In this document: one piece after another, positions 31,523 to 42,572 of the stretch
Layout: each line of letters opens with the position of its first letter
How positions within the stretch are numbered: the stretch's first letter is position 1
Source: Aquarana catesbeiana
Taxonomy: Eukaryota > Chordata > Amphibia > Anura > Ranidae
Direction: 5' to 3'
Assembly: GCF_042186555.1 (NCBI RefSeq)
Contig: NC_133332.1
Coordinates: 212,889,602-212,953,601, forward strand
Length of the DNA stretch: 64,000 nt
Notes under the pieces: generated by a model
Told to the model about the DNA's origin: nothing
The model's database searches: none
Seen by the model: the letters and a program-made list of their open reading frames with translations, nothing else
Program-made: the position numbers and the translations under genes

Positions 31523-32468
31523 TCTTCACATGCCTGACACCACTCCATGCTCCTGCCTGCCTCCACTGTAGCTTGGACAGTTCAGCGGTTTAGTGCACGC
31601 AGTTCATGAGCGAGACATCGCATCTCTGCAGCTTCACCACCATTTGCTGCCCCTGGGTTTGGCATGAGGTTATGTTATGATTAAGACAAGCAATTATCCA
31701 CACAGTTTGGAAAGGAGATCTCTTCATCACTGAATTGCCTAAACCTCTGCTCCAGGGCTGAGTTACACATCTAGCACGGAAGCATCCATCCCGGTGAGGC
31801 GTTTGCTCATTTCCTGTTTACAAGGCTCATCACTTTAAGAAGCCAGGACCAGCTTGCAAGTTACTTAAAATGTTTGGAGACGTTTGGAGACAAGCAGTGC
31901 TCATTACTGGAGATTACGTTTCTGTTATACACCTGTGCCGGTCATTGGCGCTACGCTTTCACATGCTTTGTTTGCCCCATATCGGCTGCACAGATTCTTT
32001 GTTTGATCTACAAGGGGTGTCATTTTGCTTGTGAGGTGTTCTGATTAGATTTATTCATCTGGATACACCTGTTTCATCAGCCATCAGAGAACTTTCTTCC
32101 ATTTCCCCTGTTTTTTAAGATGCTACCATTATCACAGTTTGGATGTGATCTTCATTCTAATTCTGCTGGATTATCCCAACATTCAATTATTCAATCATCT
32201 GTTTTCTAGCATGTATGTGTATGCTGTCTGAGTGGTGTCTTAACATTTTTAATTCATAGACAATGTTGTCTTTATTTTATAATGGTGGAAGGTTTATTTA
32301 TTTATTTTACTTTGAGTGATTTTGATATGAATTGTTGTTCACCAATAAACTTTATATATATTTTTTAATTTATAACTATGTACTCCTTCATTGCTAGATC
32401 CCCGTGGCTCATTTAAGTGGCACATTGGATCGCATCTTCTCCCTGATGCGATTTTTGCGTTTTTTCAC
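31523..32468 (+). mobile_element. retroposon inserted in the Gypsy RT, 15-bp TSD
   Basis: Flanked by TGTGACTCTCAGATG (31508-31522) and TGTGACTCTCGGATG (32469-32483), 14 of 15 identical, splitting the RT frame at the ESQ codons. AATAAA occurs near 32345 and the right end is T-rich (GCGATTTTTGCGTTTTTTCAC), similar in style to the end of the insert at 28933-30243. I see no inverted arms and no ORF here. Confidence 0.65.
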
Positions 32469-33399
32469 TGTGACTCTCGGATGATGCCTGTTCTCTTCAG
32501 TTCTGCCAGTTTCTCACGAAGGTCCAGGTTGCTCAATAGGATTTGCCAAGTTCTCTCCCTGAATGGTCTGTCCTCCTACAGTCTAATTCAGTGCTGAGCG
32601 CTCTTAGCACACCTCACATCATAATCATTTTTTGAGAACATCTCTTGCCACTTAAAGAGCCATCTCTTGACCTTTTCCTATCACTCGGGTGGTAACGAGG
32701 AATCTTGAAGCTTGTCTTCTGGAATCTCACCTGGGGCTCCCGCCAATAAACCGGATGGGTCTATTGGGGTGGCTGCAATCACCTGTCCCTTCAGTCTGAC
32801 TGGGAGGCTGGTATTATTTTGGACACTGGCACAAACTTTCCCATGACTTCGCTGTAGAGCCTTGGTCAATATCACTTCCAGGATCAACTTTACCCCAGTA
32901 TCCTCTCCTTGAGAATCTGCTTTGAGGACAACAAAAAGCCCGGGCTAACCCCTTGTTAACTCAAAGGAGACCCACAAGCAAGTGATTTCTCCATGTTGTA
33001 GCATCCTCTCCTGAGCACCAAGTCTACAAAGTTTTCCCACCCCGTCTCTCAAAGCTTTCTACTCTTGAAGGATTTGTTGGTAGGCCTGATGTAAGTGGGG
33101 GTGAATAGCCTTAGGAGAAGAAAAGTCTTTTATCGCTATAGTGGTGAGCAGTCTTCCCATTAGGTTAATGTTGGCTCCTATCAGGGGGCAGAGACAAACG
33201 ACTACCAAGGTATTGAAATTCTGTGCTTTCCGACCACAGAAGGACTGGACATTGGTCTGACTGGTAGGTACCCATCGTATGGGAACTTCTGTGTTCCAAT
33301 ACCCCAAATCTCTAAATCCTCCAACTTCTGTAAAGGTATATGCTTCAAATGCTTGTCGTAAGAATGTTGATACAGTAGTGAAATACAGTAATTTGAATA

Positions 33400-33600
33400 A
33401 TCAAAATAGTAATCAATCACATTATGCATGCTTCTGCTGGATGTCAAATTCAACAGACCAGTTGAATAAATAGGTCTTCAGGCCATGTTCTGTAGAGTCA
33501 TAGAGAGGAGTGTAATTCACCCGATAAAGTTTTGCAATGTCAGAGGTCAGTTTAACACCAAGATATGGAATGGAAGCACCTGCGTACACCATTTAAAGGT
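33400..33600 (-). pseudogene. L1 ORF2 fragment, minus strand
   Basis: The minus strand reads IPYLGVKLTSDIAKLYRVNY followed by TPLYDSTEHGLKTYLFNWSV. This matches the conserved L1 RT stretch just after the catalytic core (YLGI.LT...LY..NY.PL......L..W). Short, isolated, inside the Gypsy element between protease remains and the LTR. Confidence 0.5.
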
Positions 33601-33852
33601 CAATGAAGCAATCTTATCTTAAACATGGACACGGAATATTGTCCTACAGCTTACCATATATAGCAGATCTGAAGGTGGCTCAAACAAGTTTAGCGGTCAG
33701 CCCTCCTCTTAGGGGCTCAGTTCCTGCCTGTCTTCTCACCAGTCCTGTCTCCCAGCTGTGGTGGCAGTTACTTCCTCAGTCAGCAAACAGCACTGTGGAT
33801 GGTAATGAGCAGTAACACGCTGTCTTTGAACGTTTAGCGGTGGTGAGGTAGA

Positions 33853-34256
33853 TGGTGCAGCTATATACTGTTCCTGTATAGCGATGACTTTGGGTAGAGA
33901 CTTTCCCCTTTGGCTGGGATCTCAAATGACTAGATGTGCTGCCACAAAGGTCCACACTCTCCCTTGTCCCTGCACCAACTGCCCTGAGCTTTCCCGAGCA
34001 GTCTGGTATGAATCCTTCCGCCACTCCCCACAGAGTCCTGTGTGGCTCCCTGGGAACTGTAGTCTTGTTTCTGCTTCATACAGTACAGCTGCTCCTCCCT
34101 TGGGATTTGGTTTGGCCAGACGAAAGAGATAATAGAGAGGGAAGGGGGTTGGGGAAGAGCAGAGAGAGTGAGCAGGCATACCTGAGCCCCACAGCTCTTT
34201 GTTGTTGGGCTTCCCCAAACACTGAGGGGGAAGAAAGCTGCCAGCACCTGGCTACA
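33853..34256 (-). repeat. 5' LTR of the minus-strand Gypsy element
   Basis: Inverse begins TGTAGCCAGGTGCTGGC and ends TGCACCA. Contains GCTCCCTGGGAACTGTAGTC, a type of word also seen near 36770 in another LTR-like fragment. Confidence 0.6.
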
Positions 34257-34652
34257 ATTACATTGTTCTATAGCTAAGTGTTATCCTGGTGGACGGCTTT
34301 GGCTGCTTTTTCAAACATTTATTTGTCATTTTTCCTTGTAGTTGGTCATAAATGGTCCAGGGATAACAGGGTGGCCCAACCCTCTCTGCTCCATGAATGT
34401 AGGAAATAAAAAAGGACAGGCTGTGCTCCCAGCTTTCTCACTGTGACTACAGCTGTTAAAGAGAACCTGTCAGATCTGTTGTCATCTATAACAGGTGAGG
34501 CTCCCAGACACCACGGAAGGCTGCTTTATACAAGGTGCTGGACTGGAAATTTTTTTTCATTTGAAGGAATACAAAAATGAATTATAGTCAGTTATTACAT
34601 ACATTCCTGGAGATGGTAAACTAAGAGAATTTGGTACAGACTGTATGTAACT
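34257..34652. other. anonymous sequence, no gene seen
   Basis: Contains GTTAAAGAGAACCTGTCAGA at about 34454, which resembles one end of a TTAA-type MITE, but I could not find the partner end. Confidence 0.3.
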
Positions 34653-35637
34653 GTAGCACCCTCTAGCTAGGTGCTAGTGTATATAGTTGCTAATGTAGGA
34701 AAATTTAACCTGGCCAAGAGCCAGGCCTGGGCTGAATCTGCATCAGGAATGAGTGACTCGGGGAGGCTGGATGCCTCATCAAACAGCACCTCTGGTAACT
34801 CCTCCTGCTCTCTGGAACCTTAAAGAAGCTTCCAGAAGTAGAGGGTGGAGTATAGGAGGACCTGCTTGGAGTACTGATGAGGGCCCCAGCCAATCCCCAG
34901 CAGAGTGGGCTGGCAGAGGGCAGGCACCTCTTAAATACTCCTGGGTCATGCCAGCAGGGGCAGTCGGGTTGAAGATGGAGAAGGAGTGCTGAGTAGGCTG
35001 TTGGTGGCCCTTGAGGGTGCCCCCTGGTCTGGGAGGGGTGACCTGGGGCTTGGGTGCTGGAGGGACCCACTATGACACATGGAAGACATCCATCCTGGAG
35101 GCACAGGAGCAAGTGTGAGGACAGCAGGAGCAGGTCAGCGTGTCCAGGAGTTCTCCAGGAGAAGTTAGCGGGTGGGCTGGTGAGTGTGTAGTCTGGGAGG
35201 ACTGAGGATAAGTAGCCAGGAGGGCTAGTGAAAGGGGTAGCTGCAGCCAGGTGGTCTGGAAGTGCCTGAAGAGGTGGTGCTGGGATCAGTAGCCACAGGA
35301 ATGTAAGCTGGACACTGGACTTTGCTACACAACCAAAGGGGCCCAGGGGCCCTGCCTGTAAAGGGCTCTTGCTTTGATCTGGCTGAGTGCTTTGCCAGTT
35401 TTACCAAAAGTGTCCCAGGTAATTCAGTTTTTTTTCAAGCAAGTGAAGTGCTGGAGGAAGAGTAAGGAGTGTAAATAGACTGTATATAGGAGGGTTGTCC
35501 CTGAAGTTGTCTAAAGTCAAGTGGGCATCCCATAATACCCCTACTCCCCATCCAAGTTTTATCCCCTCAATAAAAATACAAAAACAAGCAATAAACTGTT
35601 TCCTGACTCAAGTGTGCCTGTTGTGCTAGTTTGACGC
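34653..35637 (+). repeat. probable solo LTR (Ty3/Gypsy-like), plus strand
   Basis: Starts TGTAGCACCCTCTAGC, similar to the opening of other Gypsy LTRs in this window. It is purine-rich through the middle and has AATAAA signals near 35568 and 35590, followed by a GTGTGCCTGTTGTGCTAG stretch and a C run at 35638-35657. No internal region is attached on either side, hence solo. The 3' boundary and TSD are not established. Confidence 0.4.
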
Positions 35638-35657
35638 CCCCCCCCCCCCCCCCCCCC

Positions 35658-37208
35658 AATATATTAAGCACTGGCCGCCACTGAGTATAGCAGTATGGGG
35701 CAGTGCCTGACACTCAGAGATAGTGTTCTACCAGAGAGATAAAAACAGAATCAGATATTAAAAGGTAACTTAATGTATTGTGAACTACTGTAGGTGAATA
35801 GATAACTGGGTAAACACAAAATAGATTGAACATAGTAATAACATACAGGGTATTGTTAGCAGAATGTAAACAGCATTCATATTTGACCTCCAGAGTAGCA
35901 TAAACAGTAACAAAGCCAACAGAAGTACAATAGTGAGCAATGAATAGATTTGAACTACTAATGAATGGGCTATACTACTAACGTGTAGGTTTCTTCAAGT
36001 GTGCAATCATTTTGATATGGTCTTGGCCAATCCAGTCAGTTTAGGCCTAACATAGCTTCCATCAGTACACAGGGTGTAGCAATAGTAACATAGGGGCAGT
36101 CTCTAATATGGGTCTTCGGCTGGGAACCGTTGGGGCCCTTTAAAAACGTTGGCGCACTTGGTGAAAGTCTCCTTTGAGAATTTTTAGGTAGTGGATAGGC
36201 AGTGGGTACCGCCATGTTTCAGTATAGATCTTGGTAACTGTATTCAGTTATGGGTGCAGTTCAATATTTCTGCGGCTCAGACTCTTTTGGAGGGGTATAG
36301 TGTAATATTGATAACAGGCCAGCTGGGTTTAGTTGGATGTAGGAAAGTTCTGATACCTAAATGTACTGCTCTCAGTGGCTCTTGTGTGTAACAATGGAAA
36401 GAAATGTGGGCTTGCAGTCCTCTCACCAGCTCCTGGACTTAGAGGTGTGTTCTTGTGGTAGAAGGGGCCCCCTCAATTTCACTATGATGTAGGATGTAGC
36501 AAGAGTCCAGCATTCTGTAGCAGCGAGCCCAGGTACAATCAGTTCTCCCGACGGCAATGAGAGAAGAAACTGATGCCTGCAAGGCTGCTGGAAGTCTCTT
36601 GCTCCCGCTGACAATTAGCTCAGAGCCGGAATGGCTTAGCCTCAAGGAAAGGAAGGTTCCATGGATCTATCTGCCAACACTCCCGCAGCACCAAGAGAGC
36701 GGCTTTTCCTAAATGGTTCTACTTCAGTCCTCTCCTTGGCTCCCCCTGTGCCCAAAAGCATCCAGGGATCTGTAGTTCAGAAACCCAGTTGTCCCTTTTT
36801 GTTGCTTGAACAACACCTCCCAGGATTCTCAGTGTCCTGTATCTATGGGTTTGCTTGGCTTTAGTTCTGTCTCTACTGACCGGAGGAAAATGGTGCAGCA
36901 TAGCTTCAGTATCTCAGGAAAGGGGGCCAGAATAAAAGCAATATCTTGATCTCCATATTATTGTAGTCCAGTATCAGGCTAAGTACTGAATAGGGCTGTA
37001 AAAATAGCCTTGAAAAAGGAAACTGGTGCGAGACATAAGGTTTCAGGCTAATATAAATGGGACAAAGGGTCAGAAGTTACTGTTTTTACCACTGGCAAGA
37101 CTTTTTCCTTCTGTAACCATTGCCTGCCCCATTTTTTTTCTGTTTTATGGAAAACTGTTCTGTCATTGACAATTATGCTGATTCAGAGTACATCAGACTA
37201 AAATCATC
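35658..37208. other. anonymous sequence with LTR-like debris, no gene seen
   Basis: The part at about 36420-36900 includes GCATCCAGGGATCTGTAGTT and ATGGTGCAGCATAGC, reminiscent of the minus-strand Gypsy LTRs, but boundaries are unclear. No supported reading frame. Confidence 0.3.
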
Positions 37209-37216
37209 CTTACCTG

Positions 37217-37830
37217 CAGGGGCATAACTAGAAATGGCAGGGCCCCATAGCAAAATGTTGTATGGGGCCCCCCTGCAAACAGCCCCCTCCCCCACAGCTG
37301 CCCTAGTGTCAATGTAGCATGACCTTTGCCCAATACAGCGTGACCTGTGCCCAATACAGCGTGACCTGTGCCCAGTACAGCCTGGTCTGCCTGTGCCTTA
37401 TACAGCCCCACCTATGCAGAGGAAGAGGCGAGCCACCCGGATCAGCAAAGAGCAGGATTGCCCGCTGTAATAGCTTTCATTTGAATTTCCCGTCTTCTAG
37501 GGGCTCATCGTCACATAGCCCCACCTCTTGGCCCGATGCCTTTGATGATGTCACATGTCCCGCATTGGATCGGCGTTCTGTCTATCAAAGGCACCGGGCC
37601 AAAAGGTGAAGCTATGTGACGTGAGCCCCGGGAACACTGGAAGTTCTAATGAAAGCTATTACATCGGGCAATTCAGCTCTCTGCTGATACAGACAGCTCG
37701 CCTCTTCCTTTCCTCTCTCTTCCCCTGGCTGGGAGACTGTGCCGGCGGTGCTCTTATCCTCACTGGGCCCCACTCGGCTGCGGGCTCCATAGCACCCGCA
37801 TGGTTCGCTATGGTGGTAGTTACACCCTTG
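37217..37830. mobile_element. non-autonomous hAT element, 614 bp
   Basis: Ends CAGGGGCATAACTAGAAAT and, from the right, CAAGGGTGTAACTACCACC. The perfect 8-bp TSD is CTTACCTG (37209-37216 and 37831-37838). Inside are a 21-bp tandem repeat (CCCAATACAGCGTGACCTGTG, about 37315-37390) and an inverted pair: TAATAGCTTTCATTTGAA...GGCTCATCGTCACATAGC near 37470-37518 and its inverse near 37610-37665. No ORF. Confidence 0.88.
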
Positions 37831-37838
37831 CTTACCTG

Positions 37839-38600
37839 CATACCTACCCCATATGAGTATCTCAAAGTTTTGAAGCAAAACAGCTAGCCTGACAGCCAGG
37901 AATTATAGCATTTTTAGAAAAACAGGTCAGCAACAGTAGCCTTCAAATTTTTCTCAAAACAGGTACCCTTTATGAATTGCTTGCTCTCACTATGTCACTG
38001 ACCTGTTCACCAAATTGAAGTATCTTCGCAGATATCCTGGATCCACATGACTTTTGCACAGTTCCAGTTCGGTACGAGGGTAATAATGTATATAATTCAC
38101 ACACATCTCATCCGTTATACTGAATCCACCCTGCAGCACCAGAAACAAAATGACAGTTTATAACATTCACATACGCAGTCAGGGGAATAACAAAACCAAT
38201 GTAATATTAGTTTATGCTCTTTGATATCATTATAAGGTCAGACCATCAAAATAGTTAATTTAGCTTTTGGTGAATCTTGGAAAAACAAGGCGGTAATGTT
38301 TCAATTTTTAGATAAGACATACATATCTGGTCTATAAAGAAGGATTGAAGCAGCTCTCAGGGGTTACAGCATATCTTACACTGCCAGGCAGCTCTCCAAC
38401 AATGTTCCCATTTGTAAAACAATGTTCTTCTAATTTATATACAGCATTTAGCAGAGAAGCATACCTTAAATACCTTTGTACCCTCTCAAACAAAACAAAA
38501 GCTACTTTACACAAACAACAAATTTTATAGATGGGGCTATAAAATCGGTCCTTTCCTCAAACTTAGCGGTCCTAAATGACGTATTCTTAAAATAATAGAT
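37839..38600. other. anonymous sequence, no gene seen
   Basis: No supported gene or recognised repeat; possibly the start of the L1 remnant that becomes recognisable near 38640. Confidence 0.3.
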
Positions 38601-39452
38601 CCCAACCTCCAAACTAGCACTACCTGCATGAAGTCCATAGTTGCAGCGTGCTGATCAAACCTCTCAACCACTCCTACTCCAGCAACCGTTTGACCAAGCT
38701 AGATTACCTAAACTCACCACTGATCAATGTGAGCAAGTTTATTCCCCAATTACTGCTTTGAAAATCCAACAGGCCATAAAATGTTCAGCTAACCATAAAA
38801 TGCCTGGATTGGATGGCTATCCAGCTGATTTTTATAAGCTCCTATCCACAGAAATATCCCCAGTAAGCCTGAGAAAAATCCTGAATTTGTTAATTTTTAC
38901 CAACCCATATAATTTCGCAACACAGACTATAAGTTATTAGCTAAAATCATCTCAGACTGTATCCAGACCCACATCCCGACATTTTTTACCCCTCACCAGT
39001 AAGGCTTCCTTTGCAATAAACACTCTATAGGCATCAGAACACTGAACTTGACCAAAATATGACTCTTTGAAATGACTTGTTCTTCATCTACATAAAGTAT
39101 ACCTAACCACCAAGGTGTCAGTGAATCCCCTCTTATGCGTTACATGGCACAAAATACGGATAAGGCCCGTACACATGATCTGACTTTTTGACAACAAACA
39201 TGCAAATTAGCTGTTTTGGAGCAATATCCGACCGTGTGTACACTCCATCAGACAAACTTTTTCTGTTTCCATTGGACTTTTGTTGGCTGTGCGAACGGAC
39301 AAACTTTCCGGCAACAAAAGTCCGATGGAGCAAAGTCCGATCGTGTGTACACAAAAGCATCGGACCTTTGTACAAACTACAGTATGCGGCCGCGAGAATG
39401 TTTCCAGCGCGATACCCATCGCGCTGGTTCCTGGCGACAGGGTACTGTGCAT

Positions 39453-39505
39453 CTCGTGCTGGCTGCAATAGGAAAAACACATTTTCCTATTGCAGCCAGC
39501 GCGAG
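39453..39505. repeat. near-perfect hairpin in the Harbinger MITE
   Basis: GCTGGCTGCAATAGGAAAA followed by ACACAT and TTTTCCTATTGCAGCCAGC: a stem of about 23 bp, including the outer CTCG / CGAG, with a 6-nt loop. Confidence 0.9.
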
Positions 39506-39508
39506 AGG

Positions 39509-40167
39509 GAATTCCCTTCTGGGGGCATGCCAGGCCCTTAGGTCTGGTATGGATTTTAAGGGGGAACCCCCTACGGGGGTCCCCCCCAAAATCCATATCA
39601 GACCCTTATCCGACCACGCAGCCCAGCCGGTCAGGAAAGGGGGTGGGGACGAGCGAGAGGCCCCCCCCTGAGCCGTACCAGACCGCATGCCCTCAACATG
39701 GGGGGTGGGTGATTTGGGGGAGGGGGCATCCTGCGGCCCCCCCACCCCAAAGCACCTTGTCCCCATGTTCATGAGGACAAGGGCCTCTTCCGGACAACTC
39801 TGGCCATTGGTTGTCGGGGTCTGCGGGCCAGGGGCTTATCGTAATCCGGGAGCCCCCTTGTCCCCTTGCCCCCTTGGCCCTTGTCCTCATCAACATGGGG
39901 ACAAGGTGCTTTGGGGTGGGGGGGCCGCAGGGCATCCCCTCCCCCAAAGCACCCACCCCCCATGTTGAGGGCATGCGGCCTGGTACGGCTCAGGAGGGGG
40001 GCGCTTGCTCGTCCCCACCCCCTTTCCTGACCAGCCGGGCTGCATGCTCGGATAAGGGTCTGGTATGGATTTTGGGGGGACGCCCACGCTGTTTTTTCGG
40101 CGTAGGGGGTTCCCCTTAAAATCCATACCAGATCTAAGGGCCTGGTATGCCCCTGGAGGGGAACCCA
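39509..40167. repeat. 0.65-kb imperfect foldback with GC-rich arms
   Basis: The arm at about 39509-39784 (TCTGGTATGGATTTTAAGG, GAGCCGTACCAGACCGCATG, CCCTCAACATGGGGGGTGG, AGCACCTTGTCCCCATGTTC) returns inverted at about 39876-40167 (AACATGGGGACAAGGTGCTT, CCACCCCCCATGTTGAGGG, CATGCGGCCTGGTACGGCTC, CCTTAAAATCCATACCAGA). The spacer is about 90 bp. A transcript would form a long double-stranded RNA. A second short hairpin (TGTCAATCTCGCCA / TGGCGAGATTGACA) follows at 40291-40325. Confidence 0.92.
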
Positions 40168-40722
40168 TGCCATTATTTTATTTAAAATTCGGCGTGGAGT
40201 TCCCTCTCAAGATTCATACCAAACATAGTGCCTGGCATTGGCGGGGATCCAAGTCGGATCCCCGCACCAGTGTGAACCCGGCTCGCAAGGTGTCAATCTC
40301 GCCAATAAAAGTGGCGAGATTGACACAATATCAGACAACAATACAGAAGTTGACCAAAGGGTGGTGGTAAAGAGCTGAAAAACCACGTGATTTGGTGAAA
40401 GCTGGCTGGAAAAGTCCTGTCGTCTGTATGCAAGACAAACTTCTGGCCAATGCCCTTTGTACAAAAATCCAAGGGAAAGTCTGTACAAAGTGTTATCGTG
40501 TGTATGGGGCTATACACTGCATGCTAATCAAACATGCATTTCTTTTCCTCGCCTTATGGAACAACTCAGACCTCTCAGAATCCTTGGTAGATGTTGCAAA
40601 TAAGTAACTATTCTCCTCCAATACAGCCCTAGAGAAATCTCCATGCTTAATTGATAATCTGTTCCTTTTCCTAAAAGTGAAACCTCTACCATTAAGAAAT
40701 TTTCTGGGAAGGACTGGGAAAA

Positions 40723-41175
40723 TTAAAGTGATTGTAAAGTCTAATTTTTTTCTTATGAAAATAACAAACATGTTATACTTACCTGCTTTGTTGCAGTGGA
40801 TTTTCACAGAGCAGCCCGGATCCTCCACTTCTTGGGTTCCTTTCCTGTGATCCTGGCCCCTCCCTCCTGTTCAGTGACCCCACACCAAGCAGCTCTCTGT
40901 GTCCATTCAGATGCAGAGCCCGACCCGGCCCCATCCCCTCTTTCTCCTGATTGGCTTGCTGACTTGATTGACAGCAGCGGCAGCCAATGGCACCGCTGCT
41001 GTGTACCATCCAGTCAGAAGTGAGAATCTCAGACGGCTGAGACACTCAAGGACATTGCTGGACAGAGAGGGGGCTCAGGTAAGTATTAGGGGAGCTGAGG
41101 CACACAGGTGTTTTTTTATCTTAATGCATAGAATGCATTAAGATAAAAAGCCTTCTGACTTTACAATCACTTTAA
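40723..41175. mobile_element. T2/Kolobok-like MITE, copy B, 453 bp
   Basis: TTAAAGTGATTGTAAAGT at the left and the exact inverse type ACTTTACAATCACTTTAA at the right, with TTAA at both edges. The subterminal hairpin TTTTTATCTTAATGCAT / ATGCATTAAGATAAAAA lies at 41113-41149. The word CAGAGCAGCCC follows the left end at a similar place in copy A. Confidence 0.85.
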
Positions 41176-41209
41176 TTGGACATGCTTGCAGGATATCCTA
41201 ACTAAGGTA

Positions 41210-41870
41210 AAAAAAAAATCTCCACTACAAATTGGAGTGCAGCAGCCGCACTTGTTCTCTCCCTCCCACCAGCTGCTGCCGTTCCTGTTCCCTTCCTTTC
41301 CTGAATGAACACAGTGAGCAATCGGTACCTAAACAGCAAAGCATGGGTACACCCCCAACCACTGCAGCTAAAGGGGTAGCGGTTGGAGGGCAGTAAGTGC
41401 TGATCAACCATGGGGTTTTACCAACTCCCAAGGGCTTATTCACACAGGTACTCTGGCTGTGTGCAAGAGTCAATTGTTCATGCTGCTGAATCTGCTGGTC
41501 CTAATTTGACAGGTATGGGTGTGGGGCCCTGAATGCACACTGTCTGTGTTCGGGGCCATACACCTGCACTGACACGCCTGTCAAATTACAACCTGTGGCT
41601 GTGTTTGTACAGATGCTGTGTCCCCATAGCATAACATAGGTTACCTGCACACAGCTCCAGAAATCTCCAACCACATAAACAAACCTCTGATTTATACTGC
41701 ACAGGCCACAGTGGCCTGTCAGGTAGGCTGTATGGGCCCTGTGATTTCTTACAGCAGCCCTCCCTCTAACCCTTTAATGGGCACTTTTTGGCCTAATCAA
41801 CATCCCAGGTATTCAAATCTCAAGAGGCTGAAAACAACTCCTCATTGTCATATCCCTTACAGCACAGAAT
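41210..41870. other. anonymous sequence within the L1 remnant
   Basis: No gene seen. GGGGCC and CCTGTCAAATTA words around 41510-41590 suggest a small inverted repeat (TTTGACAGGTATGG near 41507 and its approximate inverse near 41572), possibly a decayed MITE. Confidence 0.3.
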
Positions 41871-42572
41871 GCCAACCTACATAAGTGGATCTACCCAAAA
41901 CTCCCCACCAGTTCTTTGTTTATAGACAAACTATCCAATATTTTCCACGTAGAATGATTACACAAGGAATCACAGGTCTAAAAATACTTTGATGTCTGGG
42001 AATCTTTCATTCAATCTTTGCCTATAGAAACTTAACTATCGATAATACAATGTTTTTAGTAGGGATGGGTGAACGGTTTGGACGTTTGACGAACAGCCGA
42101 AAAAAACGGTTGTTCGACCGTTTGTTCGGCCCCCGAACCAACCACAATGCATTGCGGCACTGAACAGTGCATTGCAAGCCCTGATTGGCTGAAGCAGTGA
42201 AAGCTTCAGCCAATCAGGGCACAGAGCACTGTCAGAGTCATGATTGGACACTATCATCATGACTTTATCCAATCATGGCTCATTCCTGCCCCACAGTATA
42301 AAAGTATTCTTTCAATGGCAGGCATTTTCAGTGTGATTTCGGCATGGAATGAGATAGAACAGGGCTTTGTTCAGTGCTATTAGTTAGTTAGTGTGTTATA
42401 CTGTTCTATTTTGCTTCAATTGTCAGTGTAGAATATTAGTTTAGTGTCAGTCTAGGGATAGTGTGAGTGTAGTATGGAGGACCATCATTCAGCTTTGCAT
42501 AGTGTGCAGCTAAAATAGGGACAGCTCAGATAGTTTCACTGTAGTGTAGTGAGACCGTGTCATTCATACATA

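Larger units (their letters stand above)
28100..33390 (-). pseudogene. pol remnants of the minus-strand Gypsy element
   Basis: Reading down the minus strand: protease region (about 33390-33060, with VGKHRISIPW and IGANINLMG), N-terminal RT (about 32560-32470, LAELKRTGIIRES), RT continued (about 31508-31420, SPIVVLRKKHESLRLYIDY), RNase H (30927-30640, SRSLTPVERNYPTHKLEFLA, VIKTDNNPLAYILTAAQLDT), the integrase zinc finger (about 30290-30255, ALHKDSFYWP) and the integrase core (28900-28550, MELVRIAFLCLES, then KSLFIMVCP). Order PR-RT-RH-IN is standard for Ty3/Gypsy. Stops, frameshifts and two insertions disable it throughout. Confidence 0.75.
26657..34256 (-). mobile_element. decayed Ty3/Gypsy retroelement, minus strand
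   Basis: Two related blocks, 26657-26990 and 33853-34256, share ATGGTGCA, CTATATACTGTTCCTG and CTGCTTCATACAGTACAGC in the same order and end (on the minus strand) in TGTA(A/G)C..AGGTGCTG, as LTRs would. Just inside the left block a minus-strand purine run (GTGGGGGGAG) fits a polypurine tract. Between them, minus-strand protease, RT, RNase H and integrase remnants occur in the standard order. The interior is enlarged by a T2-like MITE (27101-27883) and two retroposons (28933-30243 and 31523-32468). No matching 5-bp duplication was found. Confidence 0.72.
39163..40511. mobile_element. non-autonomous Harbinger element, 1349 bp
   Basis: Left end AGGCCCGTACACATGATCTG and inverse right end AGCCCCATACACACGATAAC resemble the ends of the autonomous Harbinger at 4310-11595. 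The flanking 3-bp repeat is ATA (39160-39162 and 40512-40514). Subterminal GTGTGTACAC and TCCGACCGTGTGTACAC words repeat near 39225-39350. It encodes no transposase. Its body is a large foldback. It sits in an L1 remnant. Confidence 0.78.
38600..42059 (+). pseudogene. L1 ORF2 remnant, interrupted by MITEs
   Basis: RT start region at 38641-39063: QCEQVYSPITALKIQQAIK, then KMPGLDGYPADFYKLL, and after a frameshift YKLLAKIISDCIQTHIP. Further C-terminal pieces follow a Harbinger MITE (39163-40511) and a T2-like MITE (40723-41175): short traces near 41176-41210, and at 41930-42050 a stretch reading FDVWESFIQSLP in one frame, like the L1 C-terminal region. All heavily decayed. It probably continued past the hAT element that begins at 42060. 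Confidence 0.6.

Noticed and set aside
34705..35112. A 135-codon minus-strand frame
   Set aside because: It lies in a purine-rich, probable solo LTR and has no domain or codon support.
39377..40173. Numerous mirrored Pro/Gly-rich reading frames on both strands
   Set aside because: They are produced by the inverted arms of the foldback in the Harbinger MITE; the two strands give nearly the same peptides.
42022..42272. Short minus-strand reading frames around 42.1 kb
   Set aside because: They lie in the palindromic TTCGG-rich end of the hAT element and show no protein character.
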